The position numbers and the translations under genes are program-made. This document shows, piece after piece, positions 1 to 7,993 of a stretch of 64,000 bases of DNA (position 1 is its first letter; the number at the start of each line of letters is the position of its first letter). The notes below the pieces were generated by a model. It saw only the letters and a program-made list of their open reading frames with translations, made no database searches and had not been told where the DNA came from. The stretch spans positions 2,418,001 to 2,482,000 of the forward strand of contig OZ220486.1 in NCBI GenBank assembly GCA_965116115.1, read 5' to 3'. Source of the DNA: JAPOXR01 sp965116115. Its GTDB lineage: Bacteria > Pseudomonadota > Alphaproteobacteria > Rhodobacterales > Rhodobacteraceae.

Positions 1-2174
1 ATCCCGTCTACGGCATTGCTAATGAGATTTTCAAACACATCCTGCATGTTGCGTTTGTCAATTTTCGCCAACAGCCCGGAATTTGCGCCGCTGGTCATTG
101 ATATGCTGACATTCGGATACCGCTCCCGCACATCCGCGATGAACGGGACGAACGCGTCAGCGACGTCATGCGGCTCCGGCCTGACTTCTCCCAGCACGCC
201 GGGAATCTTGAACCGGTTCACCAGATCGGTCACCCTCTCCAGACTTTTCTCGACGGCCAGGTAATGTTTTCTGACGGCATCCCGATACTCATCCGGCAGC
301 TTGGCATCAATGTCGGCCAAGCCGAATTTGGCCGCCTGCAGCGGGCTTTTGAGATCATGCGCGACCTGCCGCGCCGCATTGACCGCGAACTTCGCCCTTT
401 CAGACTCAGTCAGTTCCGTGACATCTTCGACCGAGATCACAAATCCTTTCCGGCCGGAGTCGAAATCCTCACCGACCGACCGTCCCTGCCATTTCGCGGC
501 CCGCACGAGCAACTCCGCCGTGTCCCGGCTGCGCACGAATGTCACTTTTTTCTGAGCCTCGCCGCCGTCGCCGCACTTGCGCAGGAGATCGCTCAGCTCC
601 GCATAAAATCTCGGAGCGGTCTCTTCCAGCAGAACCGCTTTCCCGCCCGATTTGAAATCCGCTTCCAGCATTCCTTTGGCGGCTTGGTTGTGAAACGCGA
701 CGCCGCCGCCGACTTCCAGCCCGATCACCCCCGCCGAAACGGTCTCGAGAACGCTGTCAAATTTACGTTTTTCGGCTTCCGCCTCCTCGTACTGGCGCTC
801 AAGAGCGTCCTGCCGCTTCACCAGCCTCAGCACCATGTCCTTAAAACTGCGGCCGAGTTTCGCGATCTCGTCCGCGCCGGTGAAATCGGGAATGCTGACG
901 TCCCGGTCGTCTTCTTTCACGCGATCCGCCAGTTCCGCCAACTCCTCGACCGGTCTTGAAACCCGCCGCGCGATCTGAATGGAGATCCGCAGCAGCAGAA
1001 ACAGCAGAGCCGCCAAGGCGGCCACGTAGGCAAGAGACCACTGCAGGACAGCCACGGCCAGCCCGCTGATCAGTTCATCGCTGCCGGAGATCTGACTGGC
1101 GATATGCAGATTCAGTATCTCGGCATTGATCCTGGCCTGGCCGTAAACGAAAAGATCTTCGACACCCGCCAGTCTGGTCAGACTGTACAGTTTGTCAGAG
1201 CCGGGACGCCGGAATAACACGGCGAACGCCGACGCGTCGTTCCATCCCGCTCCGGCAAGGCCGTTCAGGTCAGGACAGCCGCGGACGGCGCTGCCGGAAA
1301 ATGCCTCGAAACACCAGAATTCCTCGGCTTCTCCGATGTCCAGAGTCTTTTTGCAGGGCACGCCGAAAGCGCCCTCCAGACTGATACCGCCCGGATTCCC
1401 GCCCTGTCCGCGCAGGATTTCAATCGCCTCGGGCGCGACGGTGTCGCAATCGAAAGTGAAACTGTCGCGGCCGCGCGAGACGACGCTGCCCGAAAGATCG
1501 ACAATGAACAAGTGGTCAACGTCTGCGCCGACGGACTGGTGCGCCTCCTGCAAAGCCTGCCGCAAGTCGCCTCCCGTCAGTCTTCCGGCTTCACGGATTT
1601 TCTCCGCAAGTAACTGGCTGACAGAGAAAACAGCCTGGCTTTGCCTCTCATACTGACTGATGATGTAGCTTTCCGCCGCGTTGGTCGCGTTGTCCATCGG
1701 CACCCGGATTTCACCGAATATCCTATCGCCCAGAACCACGATGATCGAAGTCCCGACAGCCGCCATGACGACTGCGGGAATCAGGGCCACAAGCGACAGC
1801 CGCCGCAGCAGTTGAAGATAGAGAGGAGACTGAACCCGGCTGGCGCTTGCCGGCCTCAGCGATTTCCGGATGGTCTGATAGGCGGCGAAAACGATGACCG
1901 CGAAACACAGGGCGAGATCCGCCAGCAAAGCCGCGACAAGCCAGATCGTGACGACTCCCGACTCGAAGTATTCTTCTGCCAATCTCCAAGTGACCGCCGC
2001 CATAGCCGCCGCAACCAGCAAGAAGAGCAGCATCGCCCAATTGCGGATGCGCTTGAGGCGATCGGCGCTGGGATTCAGAATCTGACCCAAGGCCGTCACG
2101 GCAGCCGGCATCCAGCCGGTTGGGCGCCCGTTCATCAGTCCGCCGGCGCCGCCGTTCCGCAGGGAGTCACTCAT
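1..2174 (-). CDS. ntrY: NtrY-like nitrogen-regulation sensor histidine kinase (partial, C-terminus beyond window)
   Basis: I translated this frame directly: it is open from ATG 2174 to the window edge, giving at least 724 residues. Three hydrophobic segments lie near residues 46-66, 75-100 and 125-148. A long periplasmic-type region follows, then a fourth membrane segment near 366-392. After it come a HAMP-like linker, a PAS-like region and a HisKA box with the motif QVAHDLKSPL, phospho-acceptor His near residue 606. The N-box FENLISNAVDG is reached just before the edge, so most of the ATP-binding domain lies outside. This matches the NtrY family, membrane kinases that phosphorylate NtrX. It starts 19 nt after ntrC stops, so it is probably co-transcribed with ntrB and ntrC. 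NtrX would be expected beyond the left edge. Confidence 0.9.
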   Translation of the reverse strand, partial: MSDSLRNGGAGGLMNGRPTGWMPAAVTALGQILNPSADRLKRIRNWAMLLFLLVAAAMAAVTWRLAEEYFESGVVTIWLVAALLADLALCFAVIVFAAYQTIRKSLRPASASRVQSPLYLQLLRRLSLVALIPAVVMAAVGTSIIVVLGDRIFGEIRVPMDNATNAAESYIISQYERQSQAVFSVSQLLAEKIREAGRLTGGDLRQALQEAHQSVGADVDHLFIVDLSGSVVSRGRDSFTFDCDTVAPEAIEILRGQGGNPGGISLEGAFGVPCKKTLDIGEAEEFWCFEAFSGSAVRGCPDLNGLAGAGWNDASAFAVLFRRPGSDKLYSLTRLAGVEDLFVYGQARINAEILNLHIASQISGSDELISGLAVAVLQWSLAYVAALAALLFLLLRISIQIARRVSRPVEELAELADRVKEDDRDVSIPDFTGADEIAKLGRSFKDMVLRLVKRQDALERQYEEAEAEKRKFDSVLETVSAGVIGLEVGGGVAFHNQAAKGMLEADFKSGGKAVLLEETAPRFYAELSDLLRKCGDGGEAQKKVTFVRSRDTAELLVRAAKWQGRSVGEDFDSGRKGFVISVEDVTELTESERAKFAVNAARQVAHDLKSPLQAAKFGLADIDAKLPDEYRDAVRKHYLAVEKSLERVTDLVNRFKIPGVLGEVRPEPHDVADAFVPFIADVRERYPNVSISMTSGANSGLLAKIDKRNMQDVFENLISNAVDG

Positions 2175-2193
2175 CGTGGGCTTTCTTCAATTT

Positions 2194-3543
2194 TCAACTT
2201 GGAGGATTTCTGCGGCAGATTTCCAGTTCCCGGATTTTTTTTCTGAGCGTGTTGCGGTTGATTCCCAGAATTTCCGCGCATTTCGCCCGGTTGCCCTCCG
2301 CCGTTTCCAGCGCTGCCGCGAGCAAAGGCGCCTCGACCTCTCTGATTATCCGGAGATACAGCCCCGGCGCCGGCAGATCGGGGCCGCATCCGGCAAGATA
2401 TTCCTCTATGTCTCTGCGGATTCGCTCCCTGAATGCGTTCACCGCGGCTTCCGGGCCGGATCGCAGCGCAGCCAGGCCAAGATGCAGCGACTCGGAAATG
2501 TCATTCCAAGTGATTTCATCCCTGGCCGTCGTCTGCGCCGCCTTCTCGACGGCATTGCGCAGTTCCCGCACATTGCCGGGCCATTTGTAGGCCGCGACCG
2601 GCGGCGGCGGATCCCCGCCCGCGAAATGCGGCGGGCCGTCAGGCCGCTCGATCCGGCGGAGAAAGTAATTCGCCAGCAGAGGCGCGTCGTCCAGCCTGTG
2701 ACGCAGGGCCGGCATCTCTATCACGTCGCCGCACAATCTGAAGTAAAGATCCCTGCGGAATACGCCGTCCGCCATGTCAGCGGACAAGTCTCTCTGGCTG
2801 CAGCTGACGATTCTCGGCCGGCCGCAGCGCTGATCCAGCTGCCGCGCCAGATTCCGCTGGCCTGAAACCGACAAATCCGCGACCTCTTCCAGAATGACGG
2901 TTCCGCCCCTCGCCTTCGAAAACAGGCCTCCGGCGGTTTCCGGATCCTCCAGCCGGCACGGGCTGACCACAACCGCCGGAAGTCCGCGCTTATCGCTGCA
3001 TTCATGTACAACCTGTGCCACGAGCGACTTTCCGGTCCCGGTCTCGCCGCGCAGATGCAGCGGCAAATCCGAATTCAGGGTCTTTGCCAGCGACTGGTAC
3101 ATCAATTGCATCGCCGGCGCGCGCCCCACAAGCGGCAGTTCCTCGTCTCGCTGCGGCATTTCCGCGGAAACCCTGCGGCGGCGGCGCAGCGCATCTCTGA
3201 CCTGCCCCAGCAGATCGGGAAGATCGAACGGTTTCGGCAAATAGGAAAACGCCTCCGACTCCTGCGCCTGGATCGCGGTCGTTATGGTGTTCTGAGCAGA
3301 AATGACGATCACCGGCAAATCAGGCCGCGTTTTCCGCAGTTCACGGAGCTGCTCGATTCCGTTTCCGTCCGGCATCGCGACGTCTGTGATGACCAAGTCG
3401 CCCCTTCCTTCGGCGGCCCAGCGTGCCAGCGTCGCCAGGAGCGACGTGGCGTGCACCCGGCAGCCCGCTCCCGAGAGGGCTCGCGAGAGCACCTTGCGGA
3501 CAGCCGCATCGTCATCTGCGAGAAGAACAACGCCCTCCGTCAC
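2194..3543 (-). CDS. ntrC: Nitrogen regulation response regulator NtrC, GAFTGA-less type
   Basis: This 449-residue protein has a receiver domain (residues 1-120; acidic pocket in LLADDDAA, phospho-acceptor Asp in VITDVAMPDG). A central AAA+ domain carries Walker A RGETGTGKS, and a Fis-type helix-turn-helix sits at the C-terminus (NRAKCAEILGINRNTLRKKI). It is the DNA-binding partner of NtrB. Between the segment VVVSPCRLEDPE and the Walker B-like strand GGTVILEEV there is no ELFGHEKGAFTGA loop; only GGLFSKAR remains. That loop contacts sigma-54 in ordinary NtrC. Rhodobacter capsulatus NtrC is known to lack it and to act with sigma-70, so this protein is inferred to be sigma-54 independent. It overlaps ntrB by 4 nt. 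Confidence 0.93.
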   Translation of the reverse strand: MTEGVVLLADDDAAVRKVLSRALSGAGCRVHATSLLATLARWAAEGRGDLVITDVAMPDGNGIEQLRELRKTRPDLPVIVISAQNTITTAIQAQESEAFSYLPKPFDLPDLLGQVRDALRRRRRVSAEMPQRDEELPLVGRAPAMQLMYQSLAKTLNSDLPLHLRGETGTGKSLVAQVVHECSDKRGLPAVVVSPCRLEDPETAGGLFSKARGGTVILEEVADLSVSGQRNLARQLDQRCGRPRIVSCSQRDLSADMADGVFRRDLYFRLCGDVIEMPALRHRLDDAPLLANYFLRRIERPDGPPHFAGGDPPPPVAAYKWPGNVRELRNAVEKAAQTTARDEITWNDISESLHLGLAALRSGPEAAVNAFRERIRRDIEEYLAGCGPDLPAPGLYLRIIREVEAPLLAAALETAEGNRAKCAEILGINRNTLRKKIRELEICRRNPPS

Positions 3544-4763
3544 GGCATACCCGCCTGAGCGGCGATCGGGAGCGATACCCGGAAGACCGTGCGTCCGGGC
3601 TGGCTGTCGAAGGAAATCCAGCCGCCGAGATCCGACAGTATCGCTGAGACCAGCGCCAGTCCCAGCCCGGTGCCGTTTTTGCGGCCGCTGACAAACGGCT
3701 CAAAGGCGCTGGCGGCCATTTCCGGACTCATGCCCGGTCCGTTATCAATGATTTCAACATGAACAGGCAGAGCGCTGTCTTCGCCGTCAGTATTCCGGAC
3801 GCGCAGAAACCGGTCGTACCGGGTCCGGATTCGGATCCGGCCTTCCGTCCCCCCCAGGGCTTCGCTGGAATTCTGCATCAGATTGAGGAATACGCGGAGC
3901 AGCTGGTCGCGGTCGGCCCAGACATCGGGCAGCGAAGGATCATACTCGGTTTCGATCCTTATGCCCGCCGCGCAGCTCACATTGGCGACGCGGCAGGCGC
4001 GGTCCAGCAGGTCATGGACATTCAAGGCGGCACACTCATGCGCTTCCGTCCGTCCGAACTGGTCGACCTGTTCGAGGAGTTTTCTGATCCGGTACGCTTC
4101 CTCGACAATCAGTTCGGTCAGTTCCAAATCGGCGCCCTGCAGCTTCATAGACAGAAGCTGCGCGGCTCCGACAATCCCGGACAGCGGATTTCTGATTTCG
4201 TGGCTCAGCATGTCGGCCAGTCCGACGGCTGATCTGGCCGCTGATTTCGCCCTGTTCCCGTAACCGATTTTGCCCTCGATTTCGCGTGACCGGATACAGA
4301 CGAGCAGCCGGCTTTGCTCATCGGCGACCGGAGCGACTTGGACAGTCGCGGCCAGCCGGTCGCGCCCGTGCGGCAAAACAACGAAATCATCCACGAGAAC
4401 CGGCGACTGCCGCTGTCTGACCTGATTCAGACTGTCCCGGAAAACGTTTCCGTTTTCAGTAAGGACGTTCACCGGTTTTCCGGCCAGCGAACGAGCGGAA
4501 CGGTTGAACAGGTCTTCAGCGGCCGGGTTGACATCCAGAACGCAGTCCGAACCGTCGATCATCACCGCTGCGATCGGCAGAGATGCCCATACGGCGTCAT
4601 TCGTCTTGCTGTCCGCGGCATCCCGGTCCGCTGAGCAGCGCCGCGGCCGGTTGTCAAGTGAGGGCGATTCCCCTCCGTGCAGTCCCATAAGATCGCACAC
4701 CAACTTTCCAGCTTCAGTTATTGCCTGCCGGGCGACGGCGGCCGGCTTCAGGGGCCATTTCAA
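3540..4763 (-). CDS. ntrB: Nitrogen regulation sensor histidine kinase NtrB (GlnL)
   Basis: This is a 407-residue soluble histidine kinase. A PAS-like sensor occupies about residues 55-175. The H-box is LSHEIRNPLSG near residue 190, the N-box is LMQNSSEALGG, and the G1 and G2 boxes are EIIDNGPGM and GTGLGLALV. There is no membrane segment, as expected for NtrB, which is controlled by PII proteins and phosphorylates NtrC. It is the first gene of an ntrB-ntrC-ntrY run on the minus strand, and its start lies about 100 bp from the divergent ispDF. In many alphaproteobacteria dusB precedes ntrB; here it does not. Confidence 0.93.
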   Translation of the reverse strand: MKWPLKPAAVARQAITEAGKLVCDLMGLHGGESPSLDNRPRRCSADRDAADSKTNDAVWASLPIAAVMIDGSDCVLDVNPAAEDLFNRSARSLAGKPVNVLTENGNVFRDSLNQVRQRQSPVLVDDFVVLPHGRDRLAATVQVAPVADEQSRLLVCIRSREIEGKIGYGNRAKSAARSAVGLADMLSHEIRNPLSGIVGAAQLLSMKLQGADLELTELIVEEAYRIRKLLEQVDQFGRTEAHECAALNVHDLLDRACRVANVSCAAGIRIETEYDPSLPDVWADRDQLLRVFLNLMQNSSEALGGTEGRIRIRTRYDRFLRVRNTDGEDSALPVHVEIIDNGPGMSPEMAASAFEPFVSGRKNGTGLGLALVSAILSDLGGWISFDSQPGRTVFRVSLPIAAQAGMP

Positions 4764-4862
4764 TTCACCGCAATATAGTGTTAAGGGGCTTTGACTGGCA
4801 AGCGCGGACTACCGGTGCGCGCAAAGCGGATCCCGCACAACACAGCCGATTGGAGATTGAGG

Positions 4863-6011
4863 ATGCGCGCCTGCGCAATCGTAGTCGGCGCAGGTTCCGG
4901 AACACGGGCCAATATGCGCCCGCCAAAGCAATATCAGAAGCTTGACGGCGAACCCGTCTTCGCCCGGACATTGAACGCGTTTCTCGGTCATCCCGAAATT
5001 CATCACGTGACCGCGGTGATAGCCGACGAGCACGAGCAGCTCTTCCGAAACACCGTTCAGCCGCATCTGAACGGGTCGGTCTCGACGGCAGCCGGCGGAC
5101 ATTCCCGCACCCGGTCGGTGATTTCCGGGTTGAACTCGCTGCCGCGTGATTGCGCGACACATGTCCTGATTCATGACGGCGTACGCCCCTTTGTGTCGCG
5201 CAGCCTTGTTGACCGCGTCCTTGACGCGCTCAGGGAGCATGCGGCGGTGGTGCCTGGAATTGAAATCGCCGACGCTCTGTGGCGGACCGACAATTTCATG
5301 GCGGCGGAGCCTGTGAACAGAGACGGCATCATGCGGGTACAGACCCCGCAGGGATTTGAAATGCGGACCCTTCTCGAAGCGTTCAGGCTGCGCGGCGGGT
5401 GCGCCGACGACGATGCGGCCATTGCGGCCGCCGCGGGAATTGACGTGCGTATCGTCAATGGTCAGGAAGACAATGTGAAACTGACCACAGAGCATGATTT
5501 CGAACAGGTCCGCCGGCGGCTGCGGGCCGGGTTCGACATCCGGACGGGAACGGGCTTTGACGTTCACCGTTTCGGCGAGGGCGCAGGCGTGATTCTCTGC
5601 GGCGTGCATGTGCCCCATAACAAATGCCTGATGGGACATTCGGATGCCGACGCCGCATCCCACGCCATCACTGACGCGATTTACGGCGCGCTGGCCCAGG
5701 GGGACATCGGCAGATGGTTCCCACCTTCCGATGACAAGTGGAAAGGGGCTGATTCCATGCGTTTCCTGACTCACGCCTCCGGCCTTGCCGCGCGGCTCGG
5801 GTATGTCATTCGATCGCTGGACTGCACGATTGTCTGCGAAGCTCCCCGAATCGCGCCCCATGCGGAGGCGATGCGCCAAAAGGTCGCCGCCGCGGTGAAA
5901 ACCGACCCCGGGCGGATCAGCATCAAGGCGACGACATCGGAAGGATTGGGATTCACTGGGCGCGGTGAAGGGATCGCCGCTATGTCCACCGCCACTCTGA
6001 GCCGGAATTGA
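4863..6011 (+). CDS. ispDF: Bifunctional IspDF (MEP pathway cytidylyltransferase / MEcPP synthase)
   Basis: This 382-residue fusion covers two steps of isoprenoid synthesis. The N-terminal IspD domain (about residues 1-225) starts MRACAIVVGAGSGTR, the nucleotide-binding loop, and makes CDP-methylerythritol. The C-terminal IspF domain (about 226-382) starts RTGTGFDVHRFGEG, whose Asp and His bind the metal, and contains LMGHSDADAASHAI; it forms the cyclic diphosphate. The frame is open further upstream to 4791. I chose ATG 4863 because it begins the conserved IspD motif and follows a purine-rich GAGATTGAGG. Fusion of the two enzymes is typical of alphaproteobacteria. The stop overlaps the start of pgpA. 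Confidence 0.95.
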   Translation: MRACAIVVGAGSGTRANMRPPKQYQKLDGEPVFARTLNAFLGHPEIHHVTAVIADEHEQLFRNTVQPHLNGSVSTAAGGHSRTRSVISGLNSLPRDCATHVLIHDGVRPFVSRSLVDRVLDALREHAAVVPGIEIADALWRTDNFMAAEPVNRDGIMRVQTPQGFEMRTLLEAFRLRGGCADDDAAIAAAAGIDVRIVNGQEDNVKLTTEHDFEQVRRRLRAGFDIRTGTGFDVHRFGEGAGVILCGVHVPHNKCLMGHSDADAASHAITDAIYGALAQGDIGRWFPPSDDKWKGADSMRFLTHASGLAARLGYVIRSLDCTIVCEAPRIAPHAEAMRQKVAAAVKTDPGRISIKATTSEGLGFTGRGEGIAAMSTATLSRN

Positions 6012-6487
6012 AACGGCTGGTCGCGACGTTCTTCGGAACGGGCTTGGTTCCGGCGGCGCAGGGAACCGCCGCATCGGCAGCGGCGATCGTGGCCGGCGTC
6101 GTCGTCTTTGACTTCGGCGGCGCGGGCGCCTTAGCCGCCGCCGCGGCCGCCGCATCGGCAGCCGGGTTCTGGTCAACCGCCGACGTGCCGCCGGCCCAAG
6201 ACCCGCCGCAGATCGTAATCGACGAGGCCGCCGGCCAGCTTCTGGCTGCTTTGCCCGTGCCGCTGTTCGCGCATTCGCAGACGATGCCCTCAGGTTCCGG
6301 CGGACTGGCCTGGCTGGCCGCGTTCGCGCTGTTCCGGCTCTTTGATATCTGGAAACCAGGGATCATCGGCCGCATTGACCGCGGTCACGGCCCTGGATCA
6401 ATCATGATCGACGATCTGCTCGCCGGCGCCGCGGCCGCAGCTGTTCTGCTGCTGCTCTGGCTGGCCGGGGAATTCCTGATCAAATGA
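6008..6487 (+). CDS. pgpA: Phosphatidylglycerophosphatase A
   Basis: This 159-residue membrane protein dephosphorylates phosphatidylglycerol phosphate in the inner membrane. Family features visible are the N-terminal FFGTGLVPAAQGTAAS (the GSG..P..PGT motif) and the acidic motif DPPQIVIDEAAGQ. The segment RLFDIWKPG..GRIDRGHGPGSIMIDDLLAG holds the metal-binding acidic residues. Hydrophobic segments lie near residues 20-60, 100-115 and 135-155. It starts with TTG at 6008, overlapping the TGA of ispDF by 4 nt, so translation is coupled. The ispDF-pgpA pair is common in alphaproteobacteria. Confidence 0.92.
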   Translation: MKRLVATFFGTGLVPAAQGTAASAAAIVAGVVVFDFGGAGALAAAAAAASAAGFWSTADVPPAQDPPQIVIDEAAGQLLAALPVPLFAHSQTMPSGSGGLAWLAAFALFRLFDIWKPGIIGRIDRGHGPGSIMIDDLLAGAAAAAVLLLLWLAGEFLIK

Positions 6488-6562
6488 ACCCGAACGACGG
6501 CCATTTCCAGTGATTCGCGGCATTCCGAAACGGCCTCGCCGGCGAATTCCGCTGGAATTCAA

Positions 6563-6636
6563 CTTTCAAATTGAATAGACGTCGCAAAGGCCTGCCAAAT
6601 GTACGGGTGTACGGGATTGAGATCTGAATTTGAAAG
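6563..6636. repeat. Spaced inverted repeat upstream of amt
   Basis: A perfect 10-bp inverted repeat (CTTTCAAATT at 6563-6572, AATTTGAAAG at 6627-6636) flanks a segment with the short tandem duplication GTACGGGTGTACGGG. It lies in the 257-bp gap between pgpA and amt. It could be an operator or form a leader structure. I found no -24/-12 sigma-54 promoter in the gap. Confidence 0.5.
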
Positions 6637-6744
6637 ATTGACAGGCCGAACAAATTGGCTCTGCGTCCTCTTTGTTCATCATCCCGGCGACGGTGGGCTG
6701 GCCGGAGGCGCGGCGGTTAACATTAAATTGGAAGGGATTTTGAA

Positions 6745-7929
6745 ATGAATGGAGCAGATACTGCTTGGATTACAGTCGCGACAGCGCTCGTGCTGTTGAT
6801 GACTCTCCCCGGACTGGCGTTATTTTACGGCGGGTTGGTGCGGGCCAGAAATGTGCTCGGCACATTTATGCAAACCTATTCGATCGCGTGCCTGATGAGC
6901 GTGCTGTGGCTGGCTTTCGGCTATACCATTGCCTTCGGCGACGGCGGATCGGGTTTGTGGGGAGGTTTAAACAAGGTGTTTTTGACGGGCGTCACTCCGG
7001 ACAGCTTGTCGGGAACCCTGCCCGAACTGCTGTTTTTCGCGTTTCAAATGACATTCGCGATCATCACCCCGGCTCTGATTGTCGGAGCTTATGTTGAAAG
7101 GATCGGCTTCGGCTTCGTGCTGGCCCTGTCCGGGCTTTGGATGCTGCTCTGCTACGCGCCGGTCGTGCACTGGATATGGGGCGGAGGAATTCTGTCCGAC
7201 GGCGGCATTTTCGGCGAGACGGGCGTGCTTGATTTCGCCGGCGGCATCGTCGTGCACGAAACCGCGGGGATCGCCGCTTTGGTCATCGCTTTTTTTCTTG
7301 GTCCGCGGAAAGACAGGAACAAGCCCCCGCACAGCCCCGGTTTCGTGATGATCGGCGCCGCGTTGCTTTGGATCGGATGGTTCGGTTTCAACGGCGGCTC
7401 GCAGCTGGCCGCTGACGGCGGCGCCGCTTCGGCCCTCACCGTCACGCATATCTCCGCGGCAACAGCCTCGCTGACCTGGGCGATTCTGGAGAAAATCAGA
7501 TACGGCAAGGCATCGCTGGTCGGCATAGTCACAGGCACGATCGCCGGGCTTGCGTCGATCACCCCCGGATCCGGATTCGTGAATCCGATCGAAGCTCTGG
7601 CCATCGGCGCAGTTGCCGGGGTGATCTGCCAATACGGGGTCGGGCTGGTGAAAGACACGATCAAGATCGACGACACGCTTGACGTGTTCGCGGTGCATGG
7701 AATCGGCGGAATATTCGGCACCGTCGTGATCGCGGTTTTCGTCTCTGATGCCAGCTGGGCGGCCCAGGTCGGCTCGATTCTGATTGTCGGGATTTACACG
7801 GCTGTTGTGACCGCCGTCCTTGTCAAACTGGTCGGACTCGCGCTTCCGATGCGTGTTTCGGAAGAAGAGGAGCTGGTGGGCTTGGATATGTCGGCGCACG
7901 GTGAACGCGCATACGACATGTCCTCTTGA
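6745..7929 (+). CDS. amt: Ammonium transporter, Amt family
   Basis: This 394-residue integral membrane protein of the Amt/MEP/Rh family moves ammonium across the inner membrane. It has about eleven hydrophobic segments. Signatures include the opening MTLPGLALFYGGLVRARNVL, the conserved DFAGGIVVHETAGIAALV with the first pore His, and DDTLDVFAVHGIGGIFGTV with the second. The start has a clear ribosome binding site (GGAAGGG, 8 nt upstream). A PII gene, glnK, usually precedes amt; none is present here, although the ntrBC genes lie 2 kb away. NtrC control is likely but I could not identify a binding site. Confidence 0.95.
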   Translation: MNGADTAWITVATALVLLMTLPGLALFYGGLVRARNVLGTFMQTYSIACLMSVLWLAFGYTIAFGDGGSGLWGGLNKVFLTGVTPDSLSGTLPELLFFAFQMTFAIITPALIVGAYVERIGFGFVLALSGLWMLLCYAPVVHWIWGGGILSDGGIFGETGVLDFAGGIVVHETAGIAALVIAFFLGPRKDRNKPPHSPGFVMIGAALLWIGWFGFNGGSQLAADGGAASALTVTHISAATASLTWAILEKIRYGKASLVGIVTGTIAGLASITPGSGFVNPIEALAIGAVAGVICQYGVGLVKDTIKIDDTLDVFAVHGIGGIFGTVVIAVFVSDASWAAQVGSILIVGIYTAVVTAVLVKLVGLALPMRVSEEEELVGLDMSAHGERAYDMSS

Positions 7930-7942
7930 CCTTCCGGAACCA

Positions 7943-7968
7943 GGCCGGCCGCACGGTGGCGGCCGGCC
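7943..7968. terminator. GC-rich hairpin between convergent amt and mttB-like genes
   Basis: A perfect 10-bp inverted repeat (GGCCGGCCGC, 6-nt loop, GCGGCCGGCC) sits 14 bp after the amt stop and 26 bp before the end of the convergent methyltransferase gene. It can fold on either strand. No T-tract follows, so the terminator call is an inference from its position. Confidence 0.5.
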
Positions 7969-7993
7969 ATTCGCCGTATTCCGCCGCTGCCGT

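Noticed and set aside
6488..6744. Sigma-54 promoter before amt.
   Set aside because: No GG-N10-GC pair with the flanking TGGCAC/TTGC pattern is present; TTGGCTCTGCG is the nearest and does not fit.
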